Origin: DASUFZ01 sp035541475
GTDB lineage: Bacteria > Myxococcota_A > UBA9160 > SMWR01
Reading direction: 5' to 3'
DNA length: 64,000 nucleotides
Assembly (NCBI GenBank): GCA_035541475.1
Contig: DATKND010000101.1
Coordinates: 1 to 64,000, forward strand
The notes under the pieces are model-generated. The model had not been told where the DNA came from. It saw only the letters and a program-made list of their open reading frames with translations, and did not search any database. Both the position numbers and the translations under genes were made by a program. Within the stretch, counting starts at the first letter, position 1. Each line of letters starts with the position of its first letter. This document shows, in pieces, positions 24,557 through 34,581 of the stretch.

Positions 24557-26998
24557 ATGAAATCCTCCGACTACGAGAAGCTCGGCGTCTTCTATCTCGG
24601 CCGCGAGTTCGACCTGGCCGCGGGCCGCGCGGGCGAAGCCCCGCTGCTCTACGACTCGAAGGACCTGACCACGCACGCGGTCGTCGTCGGCATGACCGGC
24701 AGCGGCAAGACCGGTCTCGCGATCTCGCTGCTCGAGGAGGCGGCGATCGACGGCATCCCGGTCGTCGCGATCGACCCGAAGGGCGACCTGCCGAACCTGC
24801 TGCTGACCTTCCCGGAGCTGCGTCCCGAGGACTTCCGTCCGTGGGTCGACGCCGCGGGCGCCGCGCGCGCCGGCCACACGCCGGACGAGGAGGCGAAGGC
24901 GCTCGCCGCGCAATGGCGCGACGGGCTCGCCGCGTCCGGCCAGGACGGCGCGCGCATCGCGCGCTTCGCCGGCGCGGCGGAGCGGATCGTGTGGACGCCA
25001 GGCAGCCGCGCCGGGCGTCCGATCTCGGTGTTGCGCTCCTTCGCGGCGCCGCTGCCGGCGCTGCGAGAGGACGACGAGGCGCTGCGCGAGCGCGCGCAGG
25101 GCGCCATCTCCGGGCTGCTGGCGCTCGTCGGCGTCGAGGCCGATCCGCTGCGGAGCCGCGAGCACATCCTGCTGACGACGCTTCTCTGTGGCGCGTGGCG
25201 CGAGGGCCGCGACATGGACCTCGGCGCGCTGATCCAGGCGATCCAGAAGCCGGGGCTCGAGCGCGTCGGCGTGCTCGACCTCGAGACCTTCTTCCCGGCG
25301 CGCGATCGCGCCGCGCTCGCGACGTCCCTCAACAACCTCCTGGCGGCGCCGGGCTTCGCGGTCTGGTCGGAGGGTCCGCCGCTCGACGCGCCGACCCTGC
25401 TGTTCGCCGAGGGCGGCAGGCCGCGCCTCTCGATCGTGTCGATCGCGCACCTCTCGGAATCCGAGCGCATGTTCGTGGTGACGTTGCTGCTCGAGCAGCT
25501 GATCGCCTGGATGCGCGCGCAGCCCGGCGCCTCGACCCTGCGCGCGCTCCTCTACATGGACGAGGTCTTCGGCTACTTCCCGCCGGTCGCGAGCCCGCCG
25601 TCGAAGGCGCCGATGCTGACCTTGCTGAAGCAGGCGCGCGCCTACGGGCTCGGCGTCGTGCTGGCGACGCAGAATCCGGTCGACCTCGACTACAAGGGCC
25701 TCTCGAACGCGGGCACCTGGTTCCTCGGCCGGCTCCAGACCGAGCGCGACAAGGCGCGCGTGCTCGAGGGTCTCGAGGGAGCGTCGGCTTCCGCGGGAGC
25801 GGCCTTCGATCGCGCGCGCATGGAGGCGACGCTTGCGGGACTGCGGAGCCGCGTCTTCCTGATGAACAACGCGCACGAGGACAAGCCCGTCGTGTTCGAG
25901 ACGCGCCAGTCGCTCTCGTTCCTGGCGGGGCCGCTCACACGCGAGCAGATCCGCGCGCTGCCGGGTGGCGGCAGCGCGGCTCGGACCGATGCGCCGGCGA
26001 AGGGCGCGGCACCCGCGACCGCACCGTCACCCGCGGCGCCCGCGGCCGCAGCATCGCCGCGGCCCGTGCTGCCCGCCGACGTGCGCGAGGGTTTCCTGCC
26101 CGCGACGCAGCCCGGGACGGGCGCGGTCACATACCGGCCGGCGCTGCTCGGTGTCGCACGACTCCACTACGTCGACGCGAAGGCCGGCGTCGACCAGTGG
26201 ACGCGCACCTTGGCGCTCGCGCCGCTCGACGAGCCCTGCGAGGGCGAGCCGTGGGAGAGCGCGACTCTCCGCAGCGCGGCGCCGCCGAAGCTCGAAACGG
26301 CGCCGCTCGCGGGCGCGCGCTTCGCGGAGCTGCCCGCCGACGCCGCGCGCGCGGCGAGCTACGCCCGCTGGCAGAAGCAGCTCGCGAGCCATCTCCTGCG
26401 GAGCGCGCCGCTCGAGCTACTCGCCTGCGCGTCGCCCGCGGCCGTGTCGCGGCCCGGCGAGGGCGAGGCGGAGTTCCGCGCGCGGATCGCCGAGGGCAGG
26501 CGCGCCGCGCGCGACCAGAACGTCGCGAAGCTGCGCGAGCGCTACGCGCCGCAGCTCGCGCGCCTCCAGCAGCGCATCGCCGCCGCCGAGCAGCGGAGCG
26601 CCGTCGAGCGCGAGCAGTTCCAGGAGAAGACGGTCCAGTCGGCGATCTCGATCGGCGCCACTCTGGTCGGCGCGCTCTTCGGCCGCAAGCTCTCGAGCCG
26701 CGGCAACATGGGCCGCATCACGACCGCGGCGCGGGGCGTGTCACGCGCCGCGCGCGAGCACGGCGACATCGCGCGCGCGGACGAGAAGGTCGAGGATCTG
26801 CGCGCTGAGCTCGACGCGCTCGAGAAGCAGCTCTCGCAGGACGTCGGCGACAAGGGAGCGCAGGACGCGCAGGCCGAGCTGACGCCGCTCCGCATCCCGC
26901 CGCGCAAGTCGGATCTCGAAATCGAGGGCGTCTCCCTCGTGTGGCTGCCGCACGCGGCCGACGCCTCCGGCCGCGACGCGCCGCTGTACATCATCTGA
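24557..26998 (+). CDS. HerA-like (DUF87-type) ATPase
   Basis: An 813-residue protein. Residues 38-480 are a HerA/FtsK-like RecA-fold ATPase: Walker A VVGMTGSGKTGLA, IDPKGDLPNLL, Walker B LLYMDEVFGYFPP and LATQNPVDLDYKGLSNAG. Residues 490-560 are an Ala/Pro linker. Residues 630-760 form a long coiled coil interrupted by a hydrophobic patch (SAISIGATLVGALFG). Such ATPases move DNA or protein and some work in defence systems. The partner is unknown; the following region holds decayed restriction genes. CGGAGA lies 8 bases before the ATG, with a possible TATGCT -10 at 24528-24533. Confidence 0.82.
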   Translation: MKSSDYEKLGVFYLGREFDLAAGRAGEAPLLYDSKDLTTHAVVVGMTGSGKTGLAISLLEEAAIDGIPVVAIDPKGDLPNLLLTFPELRPEDFRPWVDAAGAARAGHTPDEEAKALAAQWRDGLAASGQDGARIARFAGAAERIVWTPGSRAGRPISVLRSFAAPLPALREDDEALRERAQGAISGLLALVGVEADPLRSREHILLTTLLCGAWREGRDMDLGALIQAIQKPGLERVGVLDLETFFPARDRAALATSLNNLLAAPGFAVWSEGPPLDAPTLLFAEGGRPRLSIVSIAHLSESERMFVVTLLLEQLIAWMRAQPGASTLRALLYMDEVFGYFPPVASPPSKAPMLTLLKQARAYGLGVVLATQNPVDLDYKGLSNAGTWFLGRLQTERDKARVLEGLEGASASAGAAFDRARMEATLAGLRSRVFLMNNAHEDKPVVFETRQSLSFLAGPLTREQIRALPGGGSAARTDAPAKGAAPATAPSPAAPAAAASPRPVLPADVREGFLPATQPGTGAVTYRPALLGVARLHYVDAKAGVDQWTRTLALAPLDEPCEGEPWESATLRSAAPPKLETAPLAGARFAELPADAARAASYARWQKQLASHLLRSAPLELLACASPAAVSRPGEGEAEFRARIAEGRRAARDQNVAKLRERYAPQLARLQQRIAAAEQRSAVEREQFQEKTVQSAISIGATLVGALFGRKLSSRGNMGRITTAARGVSRAAREHGDIARADEKVEDLRAELDALEKQLSQDVGDKGAQDAQAELTPLRIPPRKSDLEIEGVSLVWLPHAADASGRDAPLYII

Positions 26999-27137
26999 GC
27001 GAGAAGACCGCCGACTTGCTTGGATCTCGGCCGTGTTTTTCTCGCAACACGGATCTGCGCCGGCATAGCATCGTTGCACGCGGGCGTTTTTCGGCGACGT
27101 ACTCACACGACCCTGCGACGGAATCTCACCCAGCCAC
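26999..27137. other. Gene-free, less GC-rich stretch with an inverted repeat
   Basis: No convincing reading frame. It contains CCGTGTTTTTCTCGCAACACGG (27030-27051), whose ends pair as a 7-base stem, and several T-runs. GC looks lower than in neighbouring genes. It follows the HerA-like gene and precedes the Fic remnant, so it may hold the HerA terminator or the edge of an inserted segment. Confidence 0.5.
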
Positions 27138-27275
27138 TCTACGCAACGGCTTCCCACTCTCCAAGCGCTCGAGAAGCTCCAGATCGTCCGAGAGACCGCC
27201 GGGCGACGGCGCGGACGCATCTACGCGTATGATGCGTCCCTCGCGATCCTTTCCGAAGGCACAGAGCCCTTATGA
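27138..27275 (+). pseudogene. Remnant: C-terminal end of a Fic-family protein
   Basis: The frame ending with TGA at 27273-27275 reads LQALEKLQIVRETAGRRRGR and then IYAYDASLAILSEGTEPL before the stop. That closely follows the C-terminal winged-helix end common to many bacterial Fic proteins (LEELGIVREVTGRRRGR...YLDILNEGTEPL). No Fic catalytic motif (HPFxxGNGR) lies upstream, so only about 45 codons survive. The stop overlaps the ATG of the next fragment (ATGA), as in intact Fic-hsdR operons. Confidence 0.65.
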
Positions 27276-27530
27276 GCCCGGACATCTCCGAGCACTCCTT
27301 CGAAGAGGCGATCGAGTGCGGGCTGCTCCAGGGCGGGCCGGATGCCTGCACGGGGCGCGATCGTCGGGATCGAGCGCGACCGTCTCGACGACGACGACAG
27401 GAGCCCGTCTTCCTGAAGTGGAAGGGCCTCGAGGCGACGGACGAGGGGGACTTCTTCGTCCGCAGCGGTCCCGGCACCGTGAAGCTCGCGCTGGAGAGCG
27501 CGCAGGAAACACCCGGACACGCTTCTCGCG
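27272..27530 (+). pseudogene. Remnants: HsdR N-terminus joined to AlbA-type ATP-binding protein fragment
   Basis: From ATG 27272 the frame reads MSPDISEHSFEEAIECGLLQ then GGPDAC, like the first residues of a type I restriction subunit R. After about 27350 the sequence fits another family: GAIVGIERDRLDDDD in a shifted frame, then PVFLKWKGL and FFVRSGPGTVKL in the first frame. The latter resembles the end of AlbA/Schlafen-like ATP-binding proteins. It therefore seems to be a deletion fusion plus frameshift of two defence-type genes. The frame ends at 27625 but similarity fades after about 27530. Confidence 0.6.
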
Positions 27531-27639
27531 GTAAGCGAGTCGGGTTGCGCCCTGGTCCTCCGCGTTGGCACGGCCACGGAGCGGTACCGATGCTGATCGC
27601 AGGCGCCGTGGCTCTGTCGCGGTAGCCGTGGCCCTTGGG

Positions 27640-27763
27640 AGCTCGTGCGGGGCGGGGCGTCTCGGGCGCCGCACGAGCACGGCGGATCACGAAGGTGGAG
27701 CAGCTCTGTCGCGTATCGGTACCGTACGAGCGGGACGCCGATGGAAGCACACATCTCCTTCAC
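27640..27763 (-). pseudogene. Possible remnant of a PaaK-like adenylate-forming enzyme
   Basis: On the minus strand the frame reads GVPLVRYRYATELLHLRDPP followed by CSCGA. That resembles the PLIRYRTGD...CPCGR segment of phenylacetate-CoA ligase-like proteins. Nothing else of such an enzyme is present and the start of the lipoprotein gene overlaps it. It is weak evidence, given as a second trace of gene decay here. Confidence 0.25.
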
Positions 27764-28844
27764 GCGTTCTGAACGCGCGGCCCGCCCGCGCGGACCGCGC
27801 GCGTCGGCGGCGCTCGCGACGGCGCTCGCCCTCGGCGCCGTCGCCTGCCGAACGGCCGTGCCGGAGGCGCCGCCGCCCGCCTCGCCGCCGGGCGCCGCCG
27901 CGCGCGAGGAGCCGCGCGCCCCGGAGCCCGGACGGAGCGCGGCCGCACCCCTCCCGCCCGGCAGCGACGTCGATCTGTCCGCCGTGCGGGTCGAGGTCGC
28001 CCTGTTCGAGCGGGGTGACGCCGCGCTGCGTCGTCTGCGCGCGGCGGGAATGCCCGCGTCGCTGCCGCGGGTCGGCTCCGAGCTCGCGCTCGTCGAGCTG
28101 CGCGTGCGTGGCGTCGCCGACGAGTCGTGGGTCGGATGCCGGGACTTCCGCGTCGCAGGCTCGAGCCGCGTCGTCTACTTCCATGCTCCGCGGGCGTTCG
28201 TCACGCCCGAGCTGGAGACAGGCGTTCTTCGAGCGGGCGACACCCGAACGGGTTGGTGCGCCTATGCGATCCCGACGACGGAGCGGGATCTGTTCCTGTT
28301 GCTGAGTGAGCCCGGCAGCCGCGACCCGGCCGGACTCCGCTACCTGGCGCTCGAACCCGGCGCGTCGATCGCCCTGGCGCCCGCCGCCGCCTCTACACCG
28401 ATGGGAGTCACGGCGGCCGATCCGGCGCCGCTCGGAAGCGAGGTCATCACGGGAGATTGGTCCGTGAAGGCGCTCGAGGTCCTGCGCGGAGAGGCCGCCA
28501 GCCGGCTCGTTCTCGACGCCGACGAGCAGAACGAACCTCCGCAGGAGGGGCTGGAGTTCGTCGCGGTGAAGCTGCGCGCGCGCTACTTCGGCCGCTCGGG
28601 GCAGCCCGGCCTCGTCTCACCCGCGGAATTCAGGGCGGTGTCGGCCTCCGGCGAGGTGTATCCGCGGGCGATCGTGATCGATGTGCGGCCGCGCCTCTCG
28701 AGCACGTTGCTCCCGGGCGGCGAGCACACGGGCTGGGGGGTCTTCCAGGTCGCGCGGGGAGATGCGAGCCCGCTGCTGCGCTTCCAGCCCTTCTACCCCG
28801 ACGAAGGCCGGCGCTTCCTGGCCCTGACTCCCGAGCCGCGCTGA
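27741..28844 (+). CDS. Lipoprotein with two immunoglobulin-like units, unknown function
   Basis: A 367-residue protein. The N-terminus is long and basic, followed by a hydrophobic run and the lipobox GAVAC (about residue 35). A Pro/Ala linker leads to two similar beta-sandwich units (about residues 75-215 and 245-367). Each carries SELALVELRVRG- or LEFVAVKLRARY-like strands and a TGWCAY or TGWGVF turn. The pattern resembles DUF4352 (telokin-like) domains of surface proteins. No enzymatic motif. ATG 27741 gives the shortest frame with an intact signal. Confidence 0.7.
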   Translation: MEAHISFTRSERAARPRGPRASAALATALALGAVACRTAVPEAPPPASPPGAAAREEPRAPEPGRSAAAPLPPGSDVDLSAVRVEVALFERGDAALRRLRAAGMPASLPRVGSELALVELRVRGVADESWVGCRDFRVAGSSRVVYFHAPRAFVTPELETGVLRAGDTRTGWCAYAIPTTERDLFLLLSEPGSRDPAGLRYLALEPGASIALAPAAASTPMGVTAADPAPLGSEVITGDWSVKALEVLRGEAASRLVLDADEQNEPPQEGLEFVAVKLRARYFGRSGQPGLVSPAEFRAVSASGEVYPRAIVIDVRPRLSSTLLPGGEHTGWGVFQVARGDASPLLRFQPFYPDEGRRFLALTPEPR

Positions 28845-28881
28845 GACCCGGCGCGGGGCACGCCTCGCATCGGCCCGGCGC

Positions 28882-29343
28882 TCAGATCGGCGGCGGCGTC
28901 GCCTCGAGCTGCTCGAGCCGGCGCCGGATCCGCTTGGAGAGCTCGGCGCGGAACTGGTCGAGCCGGCCTGGATCCCAGAAGAGGATGTCGTAGCCCGAGA
29001 GGTCGAAGTGCACCCTCGGTCCGCCGGAGCGGTAGTGCGGGCTCTCGGGCTGGTGGTCCTCGCGCGCGGTGAGCACGAGGTGCGCGCTGCGGCGCGCGCC
29101 GAGCGCGTAGCCGACCTGGAGGTAGCAGTTCGGGCGCTCGTTGGTGAGGTCGGCGACGAGGATGCGCGCGTCTTCGATCAGCTCGACGATCTCGCTGTGC
29201 AGCAGCCCGCCGCGGTTGTCGCGGCCCACGCGGCGCGGCTCGAGCCCGCAGGCGCGGATCGCCGGCGCGATCGCGAGCTCGTACACGCGGTCGAGATGCG
29301 AGCTCCCGATCTGCAGGATGACGAACGCGCGCACGTCGCCCAT
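28882..29343 (-). CDS. TIR / deoxyribosyltransferase-like nucleotide-binding protein, catalytic Glu changed to Gln
   Basis: A 153-residue single-domain protein. RAFVILQIGSSHLDRVYELA, IVELIEDARILVADLTNERP and NCYLQVGYALGARR match the flavodoxin-like fold of TIR-like and nucleoside 2-deoxyribosyltransferase-like proteins. Members usually read NPNVYYEVGYAL; here the Glu that would attack the nucleoside is Gln (YLQVGYAL). It may bind a nucleotide without cleaving it. It lies next to remnants of restriction genes, which suggests but does not prove a defence origin. ATG at 29341-29343. Confidence 0.65.
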   Translation of the reverse strand: MGDVRAFVILQIGSSHLDRVYELAIAPAIRACGLEPRRVGRDNRGGLLHSEIVELIEDARILVADLTNERPNCYLQVGYALGARRSAHLVLTAREDHQPESPHYRSGGPRVHFDLSGYDILFWDPGRLDQFRAELSKRIRRRLEQLEATPPPI

Positions 29344-29462
29344 GTGTGATCGACGTCGTTCAGACGGAGCTCCGTGGGTTCACTGCATCTTCTAGAGAAT
29401 CGCTGGAGCCGCCGCGGTGACGTGCGACACGGCAACGTGCCGGCAAAGCCGGCTCGAAGCGC

Positions 29463-31183
<1,721 letters not shown>

Positions 31184-31196
<13 letters not shown>

Positions 31197-31528
31197 GGCT
31201 GCTCCTTGTGGGCCGCGGCCCCGGGTGTGAAATCGATCTCGATGCCGCCCGGGACGACCCGCACGGCGTAGGTGGTGGCGGGCTTGCGGATCGGCTGCGC
31301 GAGGGGCCGGCCGTCGCGCACGTCGAGGCGTCCGCCATGGAGCGGGCACTCGAGCACGCAGCCGTCCAGTCGGCCGGCGTCGAGCGGCACGAAGGCGTGC
31401 GGACAGCGGTTCTCGAGCGCGTAGTAGGCGCCCTCCGCATGACACACGACGACGTTCGATGCGCCGAGCTTCATGGCGCGCATGCGGCCCGGCGCGAGGT
31501 CGGTGACGTCGACGAAGATTCCGCTCAT
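31184..31528 (-). CDS. Rieske ferredoxin
   Basis: A 114-residue Rieske 2Fe-2S protein with CPHAFVPLDAGRLDG and CPLHGGRLDVRDG (CxH and CxxH ligand pairs). Small size and the YALENRCPHAF context are typical of the ferredoxins that feed ring-hydroxylating oxygenases. Its ATG overlaps the stop of the oxygenase gene (ATGA) and its end overlaps the amidohydrolase start. Together they form a dedicated electron carrier and oxygenase. No reductase is encoded in this cassette; the one at 44101-45180 is a possible source of electrons. Confidence 0.88.
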
Positions 31529-32799
31529 CGCCCGAGATACCCCTCGAGCGTCCTGTGGAAGTGCCGGATGCGGATCTCCTGGTCGCCGAGATGCAGGCTG
31601 CGGAAGCCCGCGGAGCGCATGCCCGCCTGGATGCGCGGCAGGTTGTAGAGATCCTCGTCCATCAGCTCGCCGCCCTCGCAGCGACCGGCGAAGCGGTCGC
31701 CGTCGCGCGCGCAGAGCTTCTGCTTCTCGGGGCGCGGCAGCTTCCCGGGCGCGCGCACCAGCGACACGAAGTCGAAGAACATGCGGTGCGGATCGTCGGG
31801 GTGCGGTCGGTGCGTGAAGACCCAGGTGAAGAGCGAATGGATGTTGAAGGTGACGTTCGGGAAGAGCGTGTAGTGGAAGTCGTCGCAGAGCTGTGACTCC
31901 GAGAGCTCCGAGAAATCGCAGCCGAGCGCGGGGCCGAGCTTGCGGACCGCCTCGGCGAAGGCCGCGCGCGCCTCCGCGGGGCCGCCGCGGAAGGCGTCGA
32001 CATCGACGCCGATGCGCTTCAGGAAGAGATCGCGGATGCCGGGAGTCACCGTGTCGGCGCCCGGATGGCGCGGCGAGGCCTGCACCTCCGGGAAGATCAT
32101 GCGCGTATGTCGGTCGTAGCAGTCGTACTGGGTGCGGACGTCGTCGCTGAACTCGAGCGTCCAGGTGTGCGTGGCGGAGAGGTGATAGGCCTCGTTGAAG
32201 GCGTCGACGGAGGTCTTCCAGTTGCAGTCGATCTCGATCGTCGCGTCGAAGGCGACCTGCCAGTCCTCGAAGTGATACGGCGCTAGATGGGCCGGAATCA
32301 CGCCGAGGTACTCGGAGAGCGGCGCGGCGTCCGGATCGAGGTTCACGAACACGAAGCCAGCCCAGGTCTCGCAGCGGACGGCGCGGAGATCGAGTCCGCG
32401 GCAGCCCTGCGGAAAGCTCTCCGGGTCGAGCGGCGCGATCAGCTTCCCGTCGAGGTCGAACTGCCAGCCGTGGAAGAGACACGCGAAGCGCTCGGCGTGG
32501 CCGCGCCCCGGCTCGCGCAGGCGGTTGCCGCGATGCGTGCAGACGTTGTACCGCGCGGCCAGCGAGCCGTCGCGTTGTCGCACGATCAGCACCGACTCCG
32601 GGCCGATCTCGAAGCTGAAGTAGTCGCCCGGCTCGGGCGCGTCGGACTCGCGGCCCGCCAGCAGCCATACACGCGTCCACATGCGCCGCCACTCGCGGTC
32701 GGCGTACTCGCGGGTCGTGTAGCGCTCCTTCGGAATCGGCTCGCTGCCGAGCGCGGGGATGGGAGCGCGCTCGTGCGGGGTGCGAAGCGGTGTCGCCAC
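31525..32799 (-). CDS. Rieske ring-hydroxylating oxygenase alpha subunit
   Basis: A 424-residue protein. The Rieske centre is CTHRGNRLREPG plus CLFHGWQFD. The catalytic iron ligands lie in NWKTSVDAFNEAYHLSATHT, and an acidic ligand is expected near the C-terminus. It would insert oxygen into an aromatic or alicyclic substrate. The start is GTG at 32797-32799, fixed by AGGAGG 6 bases upstream. That Shine-Dalgarno follows the TetR stop directly, so TetR and oxygenase are one transcript. There is no small beta subunit, as in homotrimeric alpha-only oxygenases. Confidence 0.9.
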   Translation of the reverse strand: MATPLRTPHERAPIPALGSEPIPKERYTTREYADREWRRMWTRVWLLAGRESDAPEPGDYFSFEIGPESVLIVRQRDGSLAARYNVCTHRGNRLREPGRGHAERFACLFHGWQFDLDGKLIAPLDPESFPQGCRGLDLRAVRCETWAGFVFVNLDPDAAPLSEYLGVIPAHLAPYHFEDWQVAFDATIEIDCNWKTSVDAFNEAYHLSATHTWTLEFSDDVRTQYDCYDRHTRMIFPEVQASPRHPGADTVTPGIRDLFLKRIGVDVDAFRGGPAEARAAFAEAVRKLGPALGCDFSELSESQLCDDFHYTLFPNVTFNIHSLFTWVFTHRPHPDDPHRMFFDFVSLVRAPGKLPRPEKQKLCARDGDRFAGRCEGGELMDEDLYNLPRIQAGMRSAGFRSLHLGDQEIRIRHFHRTLEGYLGR

Positions 32800-32810
32800 G
32801 ACGTCCTCCT

Positions 32811-33446
32811 CTAGGCCGGCGCCGCGCGCCGGAGGCCCGCGATCAGCAGCTCGGCCGCCGCGCGCAGGTGTCGCTCGCCCGAGACGTCGACGACCGGGCT
32901 CGCCGACAGCAGGTGCTGGATCAGCCCGACCTGCATCGCGCGCAGCACCTCGGCGGTCGTCTCGACGTCGAGATCGGCGCGGAATTCGCGCTGCTTCACA
33001 CCTCGAGAGAGGAGGGCGACGAGCTTGTCGCGCCACTCCGCCATCGCGCGGCGCGCGGACTCCTCGAAGCCGAGCCGCATCGGCGCGGCGTCATCGGCCG
33101 ACATCGCCAGCAGCAGCGGACGCCGTTTCGTGTCGGCGAGGTTGACGCGCAGCCAGGCCGAGAGCGCGTCGCCGCAGCTCGGCGCCTCGGCGAGCGCGCG
33201 GTCGACCGCGGCCGACCACTCCTCGAGCATGTGATCCTGCACCTCGCGCGCGAGGCCTTCCTTCGAGCCGAAGTGGTTGTAGACGAGCGCGCGCGAGACG
33301 CCGGCCGCGGCGGCGACGTCGTCGATGCGCGTGCGCGCGAAGCCGTTCTTGGCGAAGCACTGCGCCGCGACCTCGAGGATGCGGAGGCGGCGCTGCTCGC
33401 TGCGCGAGGGGCGGGGCGCGGAGACGGGGATCGGTTGAGCCGCCAC
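32811..33446 (-). CDS. TetR-family regulator of the Rieske cassette
   Basis: A 211-residue protein with a classic helix-turn-helix (LRILEVAAQCFAKNGFARTR, then DDVAAAAGVSRALVYNHFGS) and a helical ligand domain. As first gene of the cassette, with an inverted repeat 5 bases upstream of its start, it probably represses the oxygenase operon and itself until the substrate arrives. GTG at 33444-33446. The stop is 11 bases before the oxygenase start. Confidence 0.88.
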   Translation of the reverse strand: MAAQPIPVSAPRPSRSEQRRLRILEVAAQCFAKNGFARTRIDDVAAAAGVSRALVYNHFGSKEGLAREVQDHMLEEWSAAVDRALAEAPSCGDALSAWLRVNLADTKRRPLLLAMSADDAAPMRLGFEESARRAMAEWRDKLVALLSRGVKQREFRADLDVETTAEVLRAMQVGLIQHLLSASPVVDVSGERHLRAAAELLIAGLRRAAPA

Positions 33447-33450
33447 GGAT

Positions 33451-33490
33451 CGAAATTAGACGAATTAGCGTCCGAGCGTCAATTTCGTCT
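33451..33490. promoter_or_regulatory. Inverted repeat upstream of tetR, candidate operator
   Basis: CGAAATT (33451-33457) pairs with AATTTCG (33481-33487). AGACGAATT (33458-33466) also pairs, with one indel, with AATTTCGTCT (33481-33490). The stretch is unusually AT-rich for this genome and sits just before the TetR start, as expected of an autoregulatory operator and promoter. Confidence 0.5.
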
Positions 33491-33504
33491 CCCCATCTTC
33501 CGAA

Positions 33505-33556
33505 GCTCCGCTCGCCGTCGCTCGCTGCGCGCCGCCGGGCGGCTTCCGGCGGCTCG
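33505..33556 (-). repeat. Family B dispersed repeat, degenerate
   Basis: Minus-strand copy: hairpin CCGCC-GGAAGCCGCCC-GGCGG and a core reading GCGCAGCGAGCGACGGCGAG, with several changes from the consensus. It lies in the divergent gap between tetR and the parvulin gene. Confidence 0.5.
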
Positions 33557-33591
33557 CCTCCGGTTCACGACCGCCCCTAACCTCGCGCCCC

Positions 33592-34581
33592 GTGTGGCGA
33601 ACCCTGCTTCGGTTCGGAGTGCTCGGCGCGCTGCTCTTCGCGGGGGATCGCCTGTTCCTGCGCGAGGCGCGGCGGCCGGCCCCGGTCGTCGTGTCGGCCG
33701 CGCGCCTCGAGGCGCTGCGGATCGAGGCGCTCCGCATGGGTGGCGCGCAGGGCGAGGCGACGATGGCGGCGATCGTGCAGGCCGAGGTCGACGATGAGCT
33801 GCTCTACCGACGCGCGCTCGCGGAGGGCCTCGATCGCGACGACCCGGTCGTGGCGCAGCGGCTCGTCCAGAACCTGCGCTTCGCGGGCGCGGACCCGTCG
33901 CGCGACGACGCCTCGCTGCTCGCGGAGGCGCGCGAGCTCGGGCTCGATCGCAGCGACCCGGTCGTGCGTCGGCGCCTGGTGCAGCTGGCGCGCATGCAGC
34001 TCGAGCTCGCGGACCCCGGGGCCGAGCCGGCCGAGGCCGAACTGCGCGAACGTTATGCGGCCGACGCCGCCCGCTATCAGCAGCCTGCGCGCACGCGCTT
34101 CGCGCAGCTCTACTTCGCGCGCGGCCACGAGGAGCTCGCGCGGGAGACGCTCGCGCGGCTGCGCGCCGCGTCGACGCCGCCCGCGGACGCCGCCTCGTCG
34201 GGCGAGCCGTTCCTCCATCCCTTCGAGCAGCCGGCGCAGGCCGACGCCGAGCTGGCGGCGCGCTTCGGCCGCGAGTTCGCGGAGTCGCTCGCCGGGCTTC
34301 CGGAGCAAAGCTGGCAGGGCCCGGTGCCGTCCGCCTACGGACAGCATCTCGTGTACGTCGAGGGGAGAACGCCGGCCGGGCAGGCGCCCTTCGAGAGCGT
34401 GCGCGAGCCGGTACGGCTCTCGCTGCTGGCCGAGCGGCGCGCGCGCGCGCTCGAGCGCGAGCTCGCGCGCATGCGCGAGGGCGTCGAGGTGGTCGTGCAA
34501 GCCGCGCCCGGCGCGGCGCGCAGCGAGGCGCAGCCGAGCGGAGTTCAGAGAGACGACCCGGCCTCGTCAGGGCTCGAGTAG
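33592..34581 (+). CDS. Membrane-anchored parvulin-type peptidyl-prolyl isomerase
   Basis: A 329-residue protein with an N-terminal membrane anchor (LLRFGVLGALLFAGD) and a long helical region. The PPIC-like rotamase domain (residues 160-270) contains TRFAQLYFARGH, GRLARFGREFAES-like segments and VPSAYGQHLVYVEGRTP. It probably folds exported proteins at the inner membrane. GTG start at 33592. The last about 25 codons (AARSEAQPSGVQ...) are encoded by a family B repeat, so the C-terminus was probably extended by insertion. It overlaps the convergent phosphatase gene by 15 bases. Confidence 0.8.
   Translation: MWRTLLRFGVLGALLFAGDRLFLREARRPAPVVVSAARLEALRIEALRMGGAQGEATMAAIVQAEVDDELLYRRALAEGLDRDDPVVAQRLVQNLRFAGADPSRDDASLLAEARELGLDRSDPVVRRRLVQLARMQLELADPGAEPAEAELRERYAADAARYQQPARTRFAQLYFARGHEELARETLARLRAASTPPADAASSGEPFLHPFEQPAQADAELAARFGREFAESLAGLPEQSWQGPVPSAYGQHLVYVEGRTPAGQAPFESVREPVRLSLLAERRARALERELARMREGVEVVVQAAPGAARSEAQPSGVQRDDPASSGLE
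34504..34552 (+). repeat. Family B dispersed repeat inside a coding end
   Basis: Hairpin CCGCGCC-CGG-CGCGG-like, then the core GCGCAGCGAGGCGCAGCC and the tail GGAGTTCAGAGA, which is also found in the copy at 49484-49540. It lies within the final codons of the parvulin gene. Confidence 0.65.
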
